Shown here: positions 1-12,551 of the stretch, in pieces | Layout of the letters: every line of letters starts with the position of its first letter | Numbering within the stretch: the stretch's first letter is position 1 | Assembly (NCBI RefSeq): GCF_003144245.1 | Contig: NW_020289981.1 | Span: forward strand, 1-64,000 | Origin: Jaminaea rosea | Lineage: Eukaryota; Basidiomycota; Exobasidiomycetes; Microstromatales | DNA length: 64,000 nt | Direction of reading: 5' to 3' | The notes under the pieces: generated by a model | What the model was told of the DNA's origin: nothing | The model's database searches: none | What the model saw: only the letters and a program-made list of their open reading frames with translations | Translations under genes and position numbers: made by a program

Positions 1-119
1 GGCCTGCGTTCAGCCACGCGGTACCATTTTACGTAGCGTCGCATCGCGCAAGCGTCCCCTCGAGCTTTATCGATAATGATACGATTAGCGAATCGAGAAA
101 ATTAAAGCCCTCCATCGTT

Positions 120-1325
120 TTATGTAGCTGTATTTGTCCTGCGTGCCCTCTTCACTCTAGCTTGATACCCAATGCCTCGTCTTTTCCCTCTTTCCTTGGT
201 CTCCGCTCGAAGCCCACGCGCACCTCTCAACGCCCTTGTCAATCCCCATTCCACCCAGCCCCCTTCCTGAACGGGCAGCGAGATGTCCACCTCTCGTCGT
301 GCAAGTGTCCACCCGCTTCCCCGCGATGCCCAGCTCAACAGCGCGACGTAAGGCCAGAAGATGCAGAAGGAAAGGCAGATCTTGACGCTCCACCAAGTCT
401 GAGTCTGGGTCTGCCCTTCGCTTGGTGAGGGAGAGCCGGAAAGGAAAGCCGCTATGCGTTGACCGTCTGAGCGAATTTGTTTCTCGATGGAAGTCAGCTC
501 AGCAGGATGAGAAAGACGGTGCGTGGTACCGTGCGGCGGAGGTGGTGGCGGCCGACTGTGGTTGGGGGAAGGGCGATGGTCGATGGGTGCCGGGGAGGGA
601 GCGTGATGCTCTGGAGCGTGGGAGGAGTGCGAGAATTCCTCTGCACCTGAGGTAGGTCGCGCCTTATCTGCCTTGTCCCGAGCTTGCGTCTGCTGTACGC
701 TGCGCATGATTCGTGGCGAGCTTCTTACCTCCCCCTCGTTTGCAGCGGCTTCCAATTTCATCTCCTTCTGCGCAGCATGGCCATCTTCATGCCCTCCGAA
801 TGCTCCCTTAACTCCATCCCTCACTCGCAGCGGACTCGCCGACGTCGATGTCAATCTCCGAGTCGGATCATCGCCACCCTTTGTCCTACTCTGCTCTGCG
901 AGATCCACATCGAATGATGTGGCGGATGTAGGCCTCCTTGGCTTGAGCAAGCTGGGCGGTGCATGTTTGCGTAGCCGGGGGGAGGTGGAGCTGGACAAGG
1001 AGGAGGAGGTCGAACCCGTGGAGGTGGTGCGAGCGCGCGGAGTCTCGCTGCCTGTGCCGACGAGGTGGTGAGCGAGAATGGCGGAAGCCGAGGGCGACGA
1101 TAGCGAGGGAGAGGACGAAGGAAAAGCTGAGGCCTCGCTGCGTCGCGATGAGGGCGAAGAAGCCACAACCGCCGTAGCGGCAGTCGCGGCGCCTGTGACA
1201 GGACGTTGTGCTTTTCCGATAAGGATGGGGAAGGACACCCCAGCGGAGCCCTGAGGAGCTGCATCCCTGCTGCTGCTAGGGCTGCCGCCCTGACCATGCT
1301 CATGGTCGGGTCGAGGGTTTGGCAT
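120..1325 (-). CDS. Ser/Pro-rich protein with one C-terminal membrane segment, function unknown
   Basis: This is an uninterrupted 401-residue frame. The first 290 residues are low-complexity, rich in Ser, Pro, Ala and Arg, with a run of prolines near residue 265. Near residue 320 there is one hydrophobic stretch (VKICLSFCIFWPYVALLSW) that could span a membrane, followed by a basic C-terminal tail ending in clustered Arg and Lys. No conserved enzyme motif is visible and I do not recognise the family. An acceptor-like sequence (CCAACAG) lies a few bases upstream of the chosen ATG on the minus strand, so a short 5' exon is possible and the start is uncertain. The length of the frame and the single membrane segment make a real gene likely; the function is open. 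Confidence 0.5.
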   Translation of the reverse strand: MPNPRPDHEHGQGGSPSSSRDAAPQGSAGVSFPILIGKAQRPVTGAATAATAVVASSPSSRRSEASAFPSSSPSLSSPSASAILAHHLVGTGSETPRARTTSTGSTSSSLSSSTSPRLRKHAPPSLLKPRRPTSATSFDVDLAEQSRTKGGDDPTRRLTSTSASPLRVRDGVKGAFGGHEDGHAAQKEMKLEAAANEGEVRSSPRIMRSVQQTQARDKADKARPTSGAEEFSHSSHAPEHHAPSPAPIDHRPSPNHSRPPPPPPHGTTHRLSHPAELTSIEKQIRSDGQRIAAFLSGSPSPSEGQTQTQTWWSVKICLSFCIFWPYVALLSWASRGSGWTLARREVDISLPVQEGGWVEWGLTRALRGARGLRAETKERGKRRGIGYQARVKRARRTNTAT

Positions 1326-2579
1326 CGACGCCTGCGTTCTGTTGGGATGGCGCGAGGGAAAAGGACAAGACGAGACGGAAATGACAAAGTTGCCGCGTCA
1401 GGCACGCCCGCACGCCCGCCCGCACGCCCGCCCGCTGCCCGCGGGTGCGCCCGCAATGTGGAGGTCGGACTGGCAAGAATGGACGACTGGACTCGACTTG
1501 CCTGCACATCTTGCCGTCCCAACCAACACTTCCAACCAGGCACCGTCAATCAATCGCAGCAATCTAGACATCCATCCTATTCGCCACGCACACGCACGAG
1601 AATATGATTCTTACCTTTTTCTCACGCTCATGCTCGCAAGCTTCACCTTCCGCCGAAATCGTGGGGACCGAATCGCGCTGTCCCGTCTCTGCATGACATG
1701 ACCGGCCGGCCACGCCAGCGTAGCTCGGGATCGCCCACGCCGATTCACCATTCTCGTGACCTCCATCGTACAAGCGTTGCAACGTGATCGGATGCTGCTC
1801 AGTAGCCTACCACTTGGCAGCAGCGATGGAGCGCACGGGCTCAGCCAACGGTCCACCCTCGCCATTCTGCGATTCCCGTGACCTAGCACTCGGGATGCGA
1901 AACGAGCCTAGCCGCTTTCGCTTCACTCCCCGGCGATGCACGATCAAGCTACCAATAGGCCGTCACCATCGACTGTAGGGGCTGAGACACCAGGTTTCGC
2001 ACCCAACGCACTAGCACGCGCGCCGCGGAGCAGACTCAACGGCTTTCGCCGTACCTGCCCACAGATGCCTCCCCATACTGGCCATCGATGTCATGTGCTC
2101 CGCATTACTGATATCCAGAGGCCGTCGAGCCGATGAGAAACGCCAGAGTAGCTCAACACCATGCTCATAGCCCTTTCGGGGCCCGGTCGAGTAGGTTCCT
2201 CACACGCTTGCCCGCTGACTTCGCAACAGGAAGGAGTTGGACTCCAAAGACGAGCCCAGGGCACAATATCCGTCGTCAGGATCACCTCATCTTCGCCTTA
2301 TCCTTCCTCTTCTCCCTTTGGCCCCTCGAATTTCTCTGCGCCACGATCTTTCTGCCCGCCCCCCCTTCAGCTGTCAGAATCGGACCTGCCCTCGAAAGTG
2401 CGACGGAGTTGAACATTAGCAGGCAGGCTGAGCTCGAACTCAATTGACTTTGCGCACGGACGTGGCGATCCACTTACCTCCTTCCAATCTGCAATGATCC
2501 CGCGTCAGCACGTCTACAAAAGGGATCCCTGGTTGGTCGAATCCACATCCTGCCTCGCCATCAATACTCAACATCCACA
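1326..2579. other. Intergenic region, no supported gene
   Basis: Several short frames occur on both strands, but none shows a domain, signal peptide or compatible splice sites. The segment near 1405-1440 is a cacgcccg-type low-complexity run. The right end should contain the promoter of the metallopeptidase gene. Confidence 0.5.
2514..2523 (+). promoter_or_regulatory. TATA-like element upstream of the metallopeptidase gene
   Basis: The sequence ctacaaaagg lies about 60 bp before the chosen ATG at 2580. This is a weak TATA-like match judged only by sequence and position. Confidence 0.25.
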
Positions 2580-5500
2580 ATGAACTCGATCCTCGCTTCC
2601 AACGCATCAACCACACCTCGCTACGCCGCCAATGACAATGCCCAGCCCGCTCCAGCCGTCGACCCTGACATGGACCCGAGCTGGTCGACCGAGTACAAGG
2701 CGCGCAAAGTCGCAGGTGGTACCACCTGCCTGTATCGCGGCGTTACACCCAGCCACCCGCCGCGTGCAGATGGCATCGCTATGGGCATCGCGCTGCCAGG
2801 GCGAGAGGAAGCTGTGCTCGTGAAACCTGAGCTGATGGTGAGTGTGCGGTGGCCACTTGCTGAGCGTCCGGCGTCGCTGGGGAAGTCACCCGCTTACTCG
2901 TCCTTCGTCACGCGCGCCCGCAGTGGGACTCGCCTATGCAATTCACCTACGCCTTCATCCCCGACCCAGACGAGCTCATCAAGCCACAAGACGACCAGCG
3001 GGCCAAAGTCAAAGAGTACGTCCAAGAGTGGGCCCTCTACGCCAACGTCAGCTTCGTTGAGGTCAGCGACCCGGCCAAGGCGCTGGTGCGCATCGCATTC
3101 GGCAAGAAGGGGAGCTGGTCGTACGTCGGACGCAAAATCGAACAGATCACAGACGTGACCAAGCCTACGATGAACCTGGGATGGATCAAGCCCTTCAAGG
3201 TGGGGCCAGGTGAAGCGGAGCTGGAGCGGGCGGTCATTCTCCATGAGTGGGGCCACACGCTCGGTTTGCTGCATGAGCACGAGAGTCCTGCGCACGACAG
3301 TCACGCCGTCAATAAGAAGGCGGCGTACGACTACTATGGAGCGCCGCCCAACAACTGGACGCACGAGATGGTCGATCAGCAGGTGCGTGCGCGCGCAGCG
3401 TTGCATAGATAGACAACGCCTGCTCACATTCCGACACTATTTCTGCGCCAGGTCCTCGCCTTCTACGACCTGAGTGCCGTCAGCAACTTCTCGCGCGTCG
3501 ACATCCACTCTATCATGCACTACCCGCAGACAAAGGCCATCACGGGTCTACCTTACGACATCCCCTACCAGACTGAGCTAAGCGACTGGGATCGAGCGTA
3601 CATGTGAGCGTGCGAGCGCCAGTGTTGCGCCTGCGTACCCTGCGCGGGAACTGACCTCTTTGTCGCCTCGCCTCGTCACGTAGGATTCTCAACTATCCCC
3701 GCGCAAGCTACCCTGACGACAATGGCGGCTGGGACATCGAGCGGGCCCTCAAGGCTGCAGAGCTACCAAGTGACGTCTGCAATGCAGTCCGCAATGCCGT
3801 GCAAGCCGAGAAACAGCCCAACGGCGAGATCAGGCCGGAGAAGATACGCAATATCCTCTCCGACTACACGCAGAAGGCCTTCGCGGGATATCTTGACCAG
3901 CAGAGAGGTGTGCTGCCGAAAACCTCGCCCGCCAACACTGAGACGGTCAAGCTTGTTTCGATGGCTGAGGCTGTTAAACAGACAATGTGCGGCACGCAGA
4001 TGGGACAAGACAATCAGGAAGCGCTGCCTGCACTTGTCAACGGCGCTGAGCGCATGGCCGTAATTATGGCTCAGACTCTACGGCCCATTCCGCCCATGGG
4101 CAAGCCTCTTGAACTTTCCTATAGGGTCCTGGGCAGTAATAGTACTGATCTTCCTTCCAAGAGGCAGCTCGACCTGGTTATCCAGTCTCTTGCAAGGTGG
4201 TCTAGGCCAGCGAATGTCAACTTCACTCAAGCCTCACCCTTGACCAGCCCCGATGACGTTGACCTTATAGTGGCCTTCGTCCCGAGCAACGATCCCAAAG
4301 CCTCCAACTTCTGCCGCGCAAGCGGATGGGCAGCCGACAAGAAGCTACGACTGCAACGGCGCGGGAATGCAGCCCGAAACCTCAAGGAACTTTTCCCAGA
4401 ATGGAAGTCGCACTTCCCTAATGGAGATGTCGACATTATTCTCCGTCACTGCCCTCCGGACGACTCCGGTCTCACCGAAGAAGAGCGAGAGATTCGGAAC
4501 CGTGTCAATCTACGCAGCATCACTCACGAGCTTGGCCATGCCTTGGGCCTGCATCACGAGCAGATTGGCGTCTACAGTTCTCTTATCCGCAAACCGGAGG
4601 TCCACACCAACGATCTCATTTCGACGAAGTACGACTTTGGCTCGCTGATGGACGCTCGAAACCAGTCGCTAGCTACTGGAGTCAATCAGGAGATGGTCGA
4701 TCTCGTCGGGCTAGGTTCTGTTCCCGTCAAAAGCCTACCACCTCAATTCCGTCGTCTGGCCATCGCCTACGATTTGAGCCCGTACGATACCGCCAACATT
4801 GCTCTGCTGTACCCGGGACCAAGGCTACTCGAGCCCGCCCAGGTCGGCAATGGTACGCTCCTCGAGGCCTACCTTTCTTCGCTCAGCCTCGATGTCAAGG
4901 GTAGCGCCGCAAAAAATGCCCTCAAGAAGGCTCACGACGGCGACTGGGAGGGGGTGCGCCAGCAGTACCTGACGATGCTCCGAGACCAGGAAGCGGACCT
5001 GATGCCCAAGCTGAAGGCGCTGGTCGCCAAGCTCAACCTTCTTGGGCCAGAGCACTCTCTCATTGGAGAGCCGGAGCGTGGCGGACAGCAGCCAGTCGCC
5101 CAATCCACGGCTAGAGCAAAAGACCCCGGCGACCTTGCCGACATCTTGTACACGAAGCTGTCGGGCGTCTTCAAGACAAGTGGTGACCAGTATTTGGCGC
5201 TCCAGCTGCCCGCCCGCTACCTCGACAAGAACACGTTCAGCTACAAGACGGACGGCATCTACTCGCAGTTCCTCAAGCCCACCGTCGTCAACGAGGCAGA
5301 GTTCCGCCTTACTGACCAGCTCTACGACGTGGGCAAATTTGTCGGCGGGCCAAACGGTAAGAGCCTGTCCACCACATACGAGGCTGTCATCAATAATCTC
5401 GTGCCGCGCTCGACGAACAAGGACATTGCCAAGGAGCGCGAAAAGTATCGCGCTTTCCTGCTGCGGGAGGCGCCCGATCAAGCACAGTACTTTGTCAATG

Positions 5501-7970
5501 ACACGCTCGTCAAGCAAAGCGGTGCCTCCGCAGCGGCCAGCAAGAGCGGTTCGAGCGACGCGACGGGCGTGCGGATCATCCGCGAGTCCGACGATCCCAT
5601 TGCCGCGGCTGCTGCTGCCTTTGGTCCAGATGTCCTCGACCAGCTGCAAGGTGCAAAGACGCCGGCTCGGGGTCGTTTGACTGACAGCGGCGCACCATCT
5701 GGAGCTAGCGCAGCAGCGCGCTCCCTCGAGCAGTCTCTCGTAGCCTCCAGGGCCGCTCAACCGCGTAAGATGACTCTGATCGAGACGTCAAATTACCTCT
5801 ACTCCGAGTACGCAAACGACAAGACGCGCTGGGAGCTCGGACGAGACGACATGGTCCGCAAAGCGATCCGCGACTCGAAGAACGACCCAGAGGCACTCAA
5901 CGATGTGACGCGCCGTCTGGCTCACATCTCTCAAGCGGTCAACAGTCGCCTGAGCATGAAGTACCTCGACGCCGTCGTACGAGGTTATTACCACGTCGTG
6001 CGCGAGATGGTCGGACTCATGGATGTCAAAAGCCCCGCAGAACTCCTACAGGACGCCAAGGATTCGTTCCGCGAGTCGGCGCTCAGCTCCGTCTTTACAG
6101 CTTCGCGGGTCTGGCCCGTCCTGATGGGCCCGCAAGACTGGGCAGACTCGCTCGATACCAGCTTCACCCCTCGTGACCTGAGCGAGAGCCCTGAGATCCT
6201 ACAAGGCCGCCTTCACAGCAAGACTCAGCAGCTGGAGACGCTACAGAACCAGCTGGCCCTGCTCGATGGAGCGCAAGAGGGGGATGTAGCGACGCTGAAA
6301 GACAAGCTCGCAAAGGCGGAGAAAGACAAGGTGGGCACGTTGAGTCCTACAATTGGTTGCGAGTGCACGCTGACACTGTTCCCTCCTCTCGCTTGCCCGC
6401 TGCTAGCTCGACGCCATCTCCGCTCTCCACGCCGAGTATGGCGCAGCGACCGTCGGAGCTGTTCAGCTCGCCTTCAAACTCTACCTCGCTGCTCAGACGG
6501 GCGGGGTCTCCCTTGTCGCTGAGGAGGGTCTGAAGAAGGCCGCGGGCGAGTTCGCGACGGCCGCCAAGGCAAGACAAGTACGCGATGTCAGCGAGCAGAC
6601 GCAGGGCGTTCTTGGCGTGCTCAACGAGAAGCAGCTGCAGGATATTGCCGCGTCCAGCCAGCGTGTAGACAACAAGCAGACTGCCGTCATCGAGGCGATC
6701 CGCAGTCAGGTTGCCATAGGAGCGGAGCTCGCCTCTGCCAAGGCGAGCGATACTGTCACGCAGCAGGAGGTCCTACGCAACAGGGCGACGGCCCTCGTCA
6801 AGGAGATCGAGGACCTACAGAGCCGCTTCGACATCGCGATACACGCGTGAGTACTGTATGGCGTCGAAGCTAGCAGCAAGAAGAGCAGTCCATTGACGCC
6901 GCAACGGTACCCTACGCAGAGCCCGAGCGAGGACAGCAGCCAAGGATACTCCTTTGGCTAACGACCCCACGCTCACCCCGCCCCTGCCCGCCGGTCGATG
7001 GCAAGCCGTCAGCATCTACACCAGTGTCAAGCAGTCTGCGAGCCATCTCAGCAAGAAAGCCGACTCGTCCTCCTCATCCTGGAAGCTCAGCCTCTGGATC
7101 GCCTCTGCGCAGAGCGAAAGCTCCAGCGCCAGCGCGAGCCAAGCAGCGTCGTCGGACGAGAGCGAGGTCAACGTTGCAATCGACTTCCAGGCTACGCTCG
7201 TCACCGTCGATCGTTCTGGCTGGTTTGATCCGGGCTTTCTGGCCAATTCTTCCTCCTTTATGAAGAACGATTCGTCCTTCTCGTGGACACGGCCGCGCCA
7301 GAAAGTGGCCGAACAGCCGCCTAATGCGAACGCTCCGCCAGCAAAGACCTTGTCATCCGACGAGATGACTGAGGCTATTCGCACCGACCTAGGCTCCGTC
7401 TTTCCCTCTCAGCCGCGCTTTGGTGCTTTCCCAGCCGGCTACATCGTCGTCAAGGACGTCATCGTCAAAGTCGAGTCGGGCACATCGGCAGCTGCCTCTT
7501 CCTCGTCCAATTTCCAAGAAAAGAAGGCAAGCTCCGGCGGTTTCCTCTGCTTCAGCCACTCGAGCGGCGAGGAGCATAGCGGCTCGCAGCAGGACAGTGT
7601 CAGCGAAGCGCGGTCGGACGGATATGTTGTGCGCATCCCTGGGCCGCAGATTTTAGGGTACATCCAGCAACTGACGCCGGAGGACAACTCGGTGCTGTGG
7701 GACGCAGAACAGTCCATCTTGTCCAACCTTAATATTCCCGACAAGCTGCCTCACCTCGTCTTCGACGACGGGACCAAGGCCTCCTCCCCTGCCCGAGGTG
7801 TAGTAGCGCCAAGGGACACACCTTCTCATGCGCCGGAGCAGCCCGCCATCGCGTCCGCGTCGGCAGACGATACCTCGAGCAAGAGCAGGAGTGCCGAGCC
7901 TCAGGCAGCCCCCCTCGGCCCTGCTGCGGAGGTTGTTCGTCCGGCCTACGGAGTGTGGAGGGAGGAGTGA
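2580..7970 (+). CDS. Large protein with two astacin-type (M12A-like) metallopeptidase domains
   Basis: Six exons (2580-2837, 2924-3382, 3452-3603, 3684-6330, 6407-6846, 6920-7970) join in frame to give 1668 residues. The first domain has HEWGHTLGLLHE at about residues 193-204 and a Met-turn SIMHYP near residue 260, the HExxHxxGxxH plus Met-turn pattern of astacin-like zincins. A second domain has HELGHALGLHHE at about 571-582; its Met-turn is weaker (GSLMDA). Each domain is followed by a similar segment ending in NYP or LYPGP. The remaining 1000 residues are helical and low-complexity, with coiled-coil-like Gln/Lys/Glu-rich stretches near 1130-1330. No signal peptide is visible, so a cytosolic or unconventionally exported protein is inferred. 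Peptide hydrolysis is expected from the zinc motifs; the substrate is unknown. The model is strong because all phases agree. Confidence 0.8.
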
Positions 7971-8288
7971 GCTAACCCAGCGACGCGTGGTGGAACTTTA
8001 CTTTCTGATTGCGATACGAAGCCTCCTTCTTCCGAAGTGCCTGTGCGTCGTGTGAGATTAACGAAACGGTGATCACTGCGCTGCGCTCGCAGTCTTTGTC
8101 TTACTGAGTGGACAGTGTGACAAAAGGAACAACAGTGCCCTGCACAGCTCTTGCACTCGTCCGTCGAAGGCGCACCTGAATCAATGAATCTCCCGCTCAG
8201 AACAATGGCTCACATTTCTGACCTCACACAATCAGACATACGTCTTTCCTCCCGCCTTCCCGCAACCCTCTCTCCCTCTCTCAAACCC
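7971..8288. other. Convergent 3' intergenic region
   Basis: This lies between the stop codons of two convergent genes. No further gene is visible. Confidence 0.5.
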
Positions 8289-11200
8289 TTACCTCCCCCC
8301 CTGCCCGCCAAACATTGCCCCCATACCGGGAGGACCTGCTCCGGGACTCCCGCTATTCCCCGCGTACGGTGAGTGCCCTCCCTGCTGGTGTTGCTGCGCG
8401 TAAGGTCCAACATGTTGCACGGGATAAGGAGACCTTCCCCCTCCTCCCGATCCGCCAAAAGGAGAAGCACTTCGCCCCATAGGCGGAGGCGCGAACCCGG
8501 GTGGGGGAGGACCGTAGTGTTGGTGGTGCGCAGGGTGGCCCGGCGGCGGTGGTGGACCAGGAGGAGGAGGGAGTGCTCCGCCCGATGAGAGGATCGAGTG
8601 CTGCACGTGTGGTGGGAGGCCCATCAGCTGGTGTTGAATGTGCGGGGGGAGGGCACGAGCGTGAGGGTGGGAGGGCGGATAGCCAGCCCCGTTGACGTTG
8701 ACGTTGCCGTGCCCTTGTTGGTGGTGCTGACCTGGGCTCAACCCAGGTGGGGCAGAGGGTGGAGGCCCTGGGCGAAGTCGTGGGTCCATCCTTGGGTCCA
8801 TGCCGAAATGCGGTAGCATACCACCGGGCGCGCCTGGACTCGTAGGGGGCCCTGGACCGGGCGCGAAGCCCGGTGGAGGGGGGCCATGTGGCGGGGCCAA
8901 GCCGTACGGGGATCGCCCTTGCTGCTGCTGCTGCTGCTGCTCGTTGAAGGCTACGCCGGGGCTTTGAGCTCGAGGGGGGAGGGGCGCGTTTGGGTTGAAG
9001 TGGGTTGGAGGGGAGTGACGTCCTCCGCCATTCGTGTTCGAATTTGTGGGAGGGCGAAGACCCGGAGGAGGAGGGGGTGGGCCAGCCGTACCGCTCCCGC
9101 TGCGTTGCTGGTGAGGGGAAGAGGGGCGCCCAGGCTGTTGCTGTTGCTGGGGCTGCTCCGCCTCGCGCGAGGAAGACAGCATGGCCATCAAGCCAGCGGC
9201 GGCTTGCTGGGATCCTCCCGACTTGGCGTCGACTTCCCTCTCCCTTTCCCTCTGCCCTGGACCGCTACTTCCTGGCTCCCCTGCATTGTTGCCACCACCA
9301 CCGGCGCCTCCGCCGCCGCCACGCAGCATAGCCATGATTTTCTGCATACCCTGCACGTCCGCTTCGCTTGGCTCCTTGCCTTGTCCCGCTCCTCCGGCCC
9401 CTCCCTCTGCGCCACTCACGCTCGTCTTCCAGAAAAGGGCCTCCAGTCCGGCCGAAGAAGCTGCCGCAGAGGACGACGATGGAGCACCAGTACCAGCAGT
9501 AGCCCCGCCACTGGCATTCGCTTGGGCGGCAGTGTGGGCGGCAAGGGCCTTTTCCTGCGCCTCCCGCGCCTTGTTTGTCGCAGCGGCGCCGTCGAAGAAG
9601 CGGGCGAAGCGAGATGATCCTCGCGAGGCGGGCTGAACTGCGGGAGAGGAAGGAGTCGCGCCGGTTGTAGGGGTGGATGAGGTGCGCCCCTCGTCCCGGT
9701 CGCGGTCACGTCTGGAGTCGTTTTCGTCCATCGAGGTAGGAATGGGCTTGGACTTCTCTGCTTCGTCATTGTTGGTGTGCGCGACTTTGCTCAACCCGGG
9801 TGGTGGACCTTGCGCTTGCACCGTCGCTGAATCCCTGGACCCCTCGCCACTCGGCTCTTCACCTCCCTCCCTCTCCTTGGCCCTACGTTCCCTCTCTCTC
9901 ATCTCCCTTTTGAACGCCTGAATAGAATCCTCGCCCTCCCTCGGCACCACATGAATATTCATCGCAGCACTCTCCGATCCCTTGAAGGCGTCGAAGTTGA
10001 GCTTGCCCCGCTCTTTACGCTCGTGGGGTTGCGACGCCGACGTGGAGGGAGAAGGGTCGTTGTCGGCCATCCAGCTGGGCTCGGCATCGTCTGCCATCCA
10101 AGCGGGGAAGGAGCCGGAGGGGCCCCCTCCACCACGGCGTGAGATACCATCGTCGTTACTGCGCATCCCGCCAGCCCCTCCTGCCCTTGTAGCGCGCATC
10201 CCCCCTGCTGCTCCTTCGCCACGCCTGGGAAGGCCAGCCGGTCCAGCCGCCGTACCCCGCCTCCAATCACTCGCGGAATCCGCAACCGTACCAGCGCCTG
10301 TTCCGGCCTGTCGGGCAAGCTTGCGTTCCGTCTCCGGCGATCGGGGCACGGTTTCCCACCCGTCTGCCCCACTCGCATCATCCTCGGCTCCCGCCATGTC
10401 GTCTTTGCGACGTCGGCCTCCAGGTCGATCTTCGCGCTCGCGACCCATGCGCCCTCCAAGGCCGAACTTGCCCATCGTGGGGCTCTCCAGATCCTTCCCT
10501 GCTGGACGGAAGGCTCCCGTACTCGAGAGCTGGCCGAAGGGATTTTTCCCTGTGAGGTAGCGCGAGGAGGAGCCGGTGTTGGTGGTAGAGGTGGAAGGAG
10601 CGAGCCGATCTCGATCGTAGCGTTGTGCTCCGCCGCCTTCTGAGTCGTCTGTTTTGCGATATCTGCGTGAGGGGAGGGGCACGGGAGATCAGCTGGCGAA
10701 CCGTCTCTATTCTGCGAAGCCTCGCCCACTGCTACTCACCTGCCTTCGCGCGTCTCTCCATCCCTCGCCCGTCGGCCCATGTATCCAGTGCCGTCCATCT
10801 TGCCTTCTCCCATGCCCATGCCTATTCCCATGACTCCTCCCTGCGCTGCGCCGTCCTCTCGCGAATGATAGCCGCCTCGATCGCCTCGATCGCCTCGATC
10901 GCGATTATTGCGCCCAGTCTGCTGGAAGCTACCCATGGGCCCACTCTGCTGGTTGTGGTGCTGATGCTGATAGGGATGATGGGCTTTAGGCGTGTAAGGC
11001 TCGTAGGCGCTGTGCATGGTAAAGGGAAGAGAGAGAGAGAGAGAGTGCAGTGGTCAGTACCTTCTGCCTCGTGACCTGCCTATATGCTCGCCGCCCGTCT
11101 CGCCGCCGCTCTCGCCTCTTGGCGGCGCCTGCAACTCACCCAAACCACTCGGTCAAGGCAGGCATTTCATCGGGCACAGCAGGTACGAGCGGGCTGCCGG

Positions 11201-11442
11201 CCAGCTTGAGGAGGAAGGAGCGTGCATACCGGGGTCCCGTTCCGCGTGTGAGGCGACCGGGTAAGAAGTGGGGTGGGAGAGGAGGAGAGGAGGAGGGGTG
11301 AGGCGGTGAGAGGCCGGGCGGTGGGCCTGTGATCGCGCATTGAGGGGGAGAAGGAGGCATGATTAGCGATGCCGAGTACTGGGGACGAAGAGGGATGAGC
11401 CCTCTGTTGTTGGCGCGTGGCATACGCACCTGGTGCAGCCAT
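8289..11442 (-). CDS. eIF4E-binding protein resembling 4E-T
   Basis: Five exons on the minus strand (11442-11430, 11326-11140, 11075-11061, 11009-10740, 10662-8289) give 952 residues. Residues 38-44 read YARSFLL, a match to the canonical eIF4E-binding motif YxxxxL-hydrophobic, followed by the conserved-looking ALTEWFG. Near residue 510 the motif SRFARFFDG resembles the SRF-type motif of metazoan 4E-T. The rest is disordered, rich in Gly, Pro and Gln, with a poly-Gln tract and many PPPG repeats, as expected for a P-body protein. The inferred role is translational repression and mRNA decay control through eIF4E. The first coding exon is only 13 nt and the third only 15 nt; a variant acceptor would shrink the latter to 3 nt. 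The gene is divergent from Elf1. The motif evidence is good, but family assignment by eye is not proof. Confidence 0.6.
8920..8941 (-). repeat. CAG trinucleotide tract coding poly-Gln
   Basis: Seven to eight CTG units on the plus strand encode a Gln run on the minus strand within the 4E-T-like protein. The tract is in frame and may vary in length between strains. Confidence 0.85.
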
Positions 11443-11869
11443 TGTGCGGATGCGGGTGCGATGCGGTCGCAGTCGCGGGTGCGGATGCGATTATTGCTGT
11501 TGCGGTTGCGATCAGTCTCGGTCTTGGATCGATGGAGTTGAGTTATGACGAGGATGGAGTGAGACGACGACGACGGCGACGAGTCCCAGTCTCCCTCGTT
11601 GTCGACGTCGGCCTCCGCTTCTGTCGTCGTCTGCCGCGCGGTCGTCGTTGCGTTGCGTTGCGAGACACTCGACTCGATCCTCCGCTCAGGCCAGGCCAGG
11701 CCAGCCAACCTGTCTGCTTGCCCGCCCGCCTGCCTGCCCGCCCGCATTTCCATCCGCTCTCCGTCCCATCCACACGACGGAGACGGAGACGAGACGACAT
11801 CACATCCCAACTCGACTCGACTTGACTTGGCTCCACGCGCTTACAGCCACCACGTCCAAGGACCACACC
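11443..11869. promoter_or_regulatory. Divergent promoter region, 4E-T-like gene and Elf1
   Basis: These 427 bp separate two start codons on opposite strands. The region is CG-rich with short repeats of gccaggcc and cccgcctg, and no clear TATA box. Confidence 0.5.
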
Positions 11870-12288
11870 ATGGGGAAGCGTAAAAGCTCCAAGCCCCAGG
11901 TGGCGAAGAAGGGGCCTCCTCCCTTGGATAAGCAGGTGCGTGGGCCCATCACGCTGAGCTGGACCTCACCTCTAACCTCTCCTCCCATCCCACGCAGTTC
12001 CGCTGCCTCTTCTGCTCTCACCCCACGTCCGTTACTTGCAAGATGTAAGTGCGCTCATCGCCTCCCTCGCTTCCTCACTCTTCCCTCTCACCACTCACCT
12101 CCCCCCGCTCGCCCTACTCGATCGCTCCCCGCGCCCGCAGCGACGACAAAACGCGCATAGGCTATCTCTCCTGCAAGCAATGCGGGCAGAACTTCTCGAC
12201 CCCTACCCACTCACTCAGCCAGCCCATCGACGTATACACGGACTGGATCGATGCATGCGAGGAGGCGAATGAGGGGGTCGAGGCATGA
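11870..12288 (+). CDS. ELF1: Transcription elongation factor Elf1 (zinc-ribbon)
   Basis: Three exons (11870-11935, 11998-12044, 12141-12288) encode 86 residues. The protein starts with a basic MGKRKSSKP tail and has the four zinc ligands of Elf1/ELOF1: FRCLFCSHP and [10 protein letters not shown], followed by [16 protein letters not shown], which is typical of the family. Length matches the usual 80-100 residues. Elf1 travels with RNA polymerase II and helps it pass nucleosomes and lesions in the nucleus. Both introns are in the positions needed to keep CxxC and the second CxxC in frame. The assignment is confident. Confidence 0.93.
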
Positions 12289-12551
12289 GCGTGAGGAATG
12301 AAGGATGCGGAGGAGAGAGAGACGGACGACACACAGAGAGGGAGAGAGGAGCCCGGGAGCTAGCATATACGCTGGACATCGAGGTGTTGAGGCATCGACG
12401 CATTTTTCATGTACAACAAAAAAGTTACGACAATCCACATCCACACACCACGCAATACGACGACGACGACTTGTACTCCACTCCACGGCCATTCCACCTT
12501 ATTGTTCCCTTTTCCCCCTCCCATCGCCCCCCCTGTGTCCCCTCATCCCCC

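Noticed and set aside
4825-5760. Minus-strand frame of 311 residues
   Set aside because: It lies fully opposite the metallopeptidase exon 4, whose frame has domains and clean splicing. The minus frame shows no motif.
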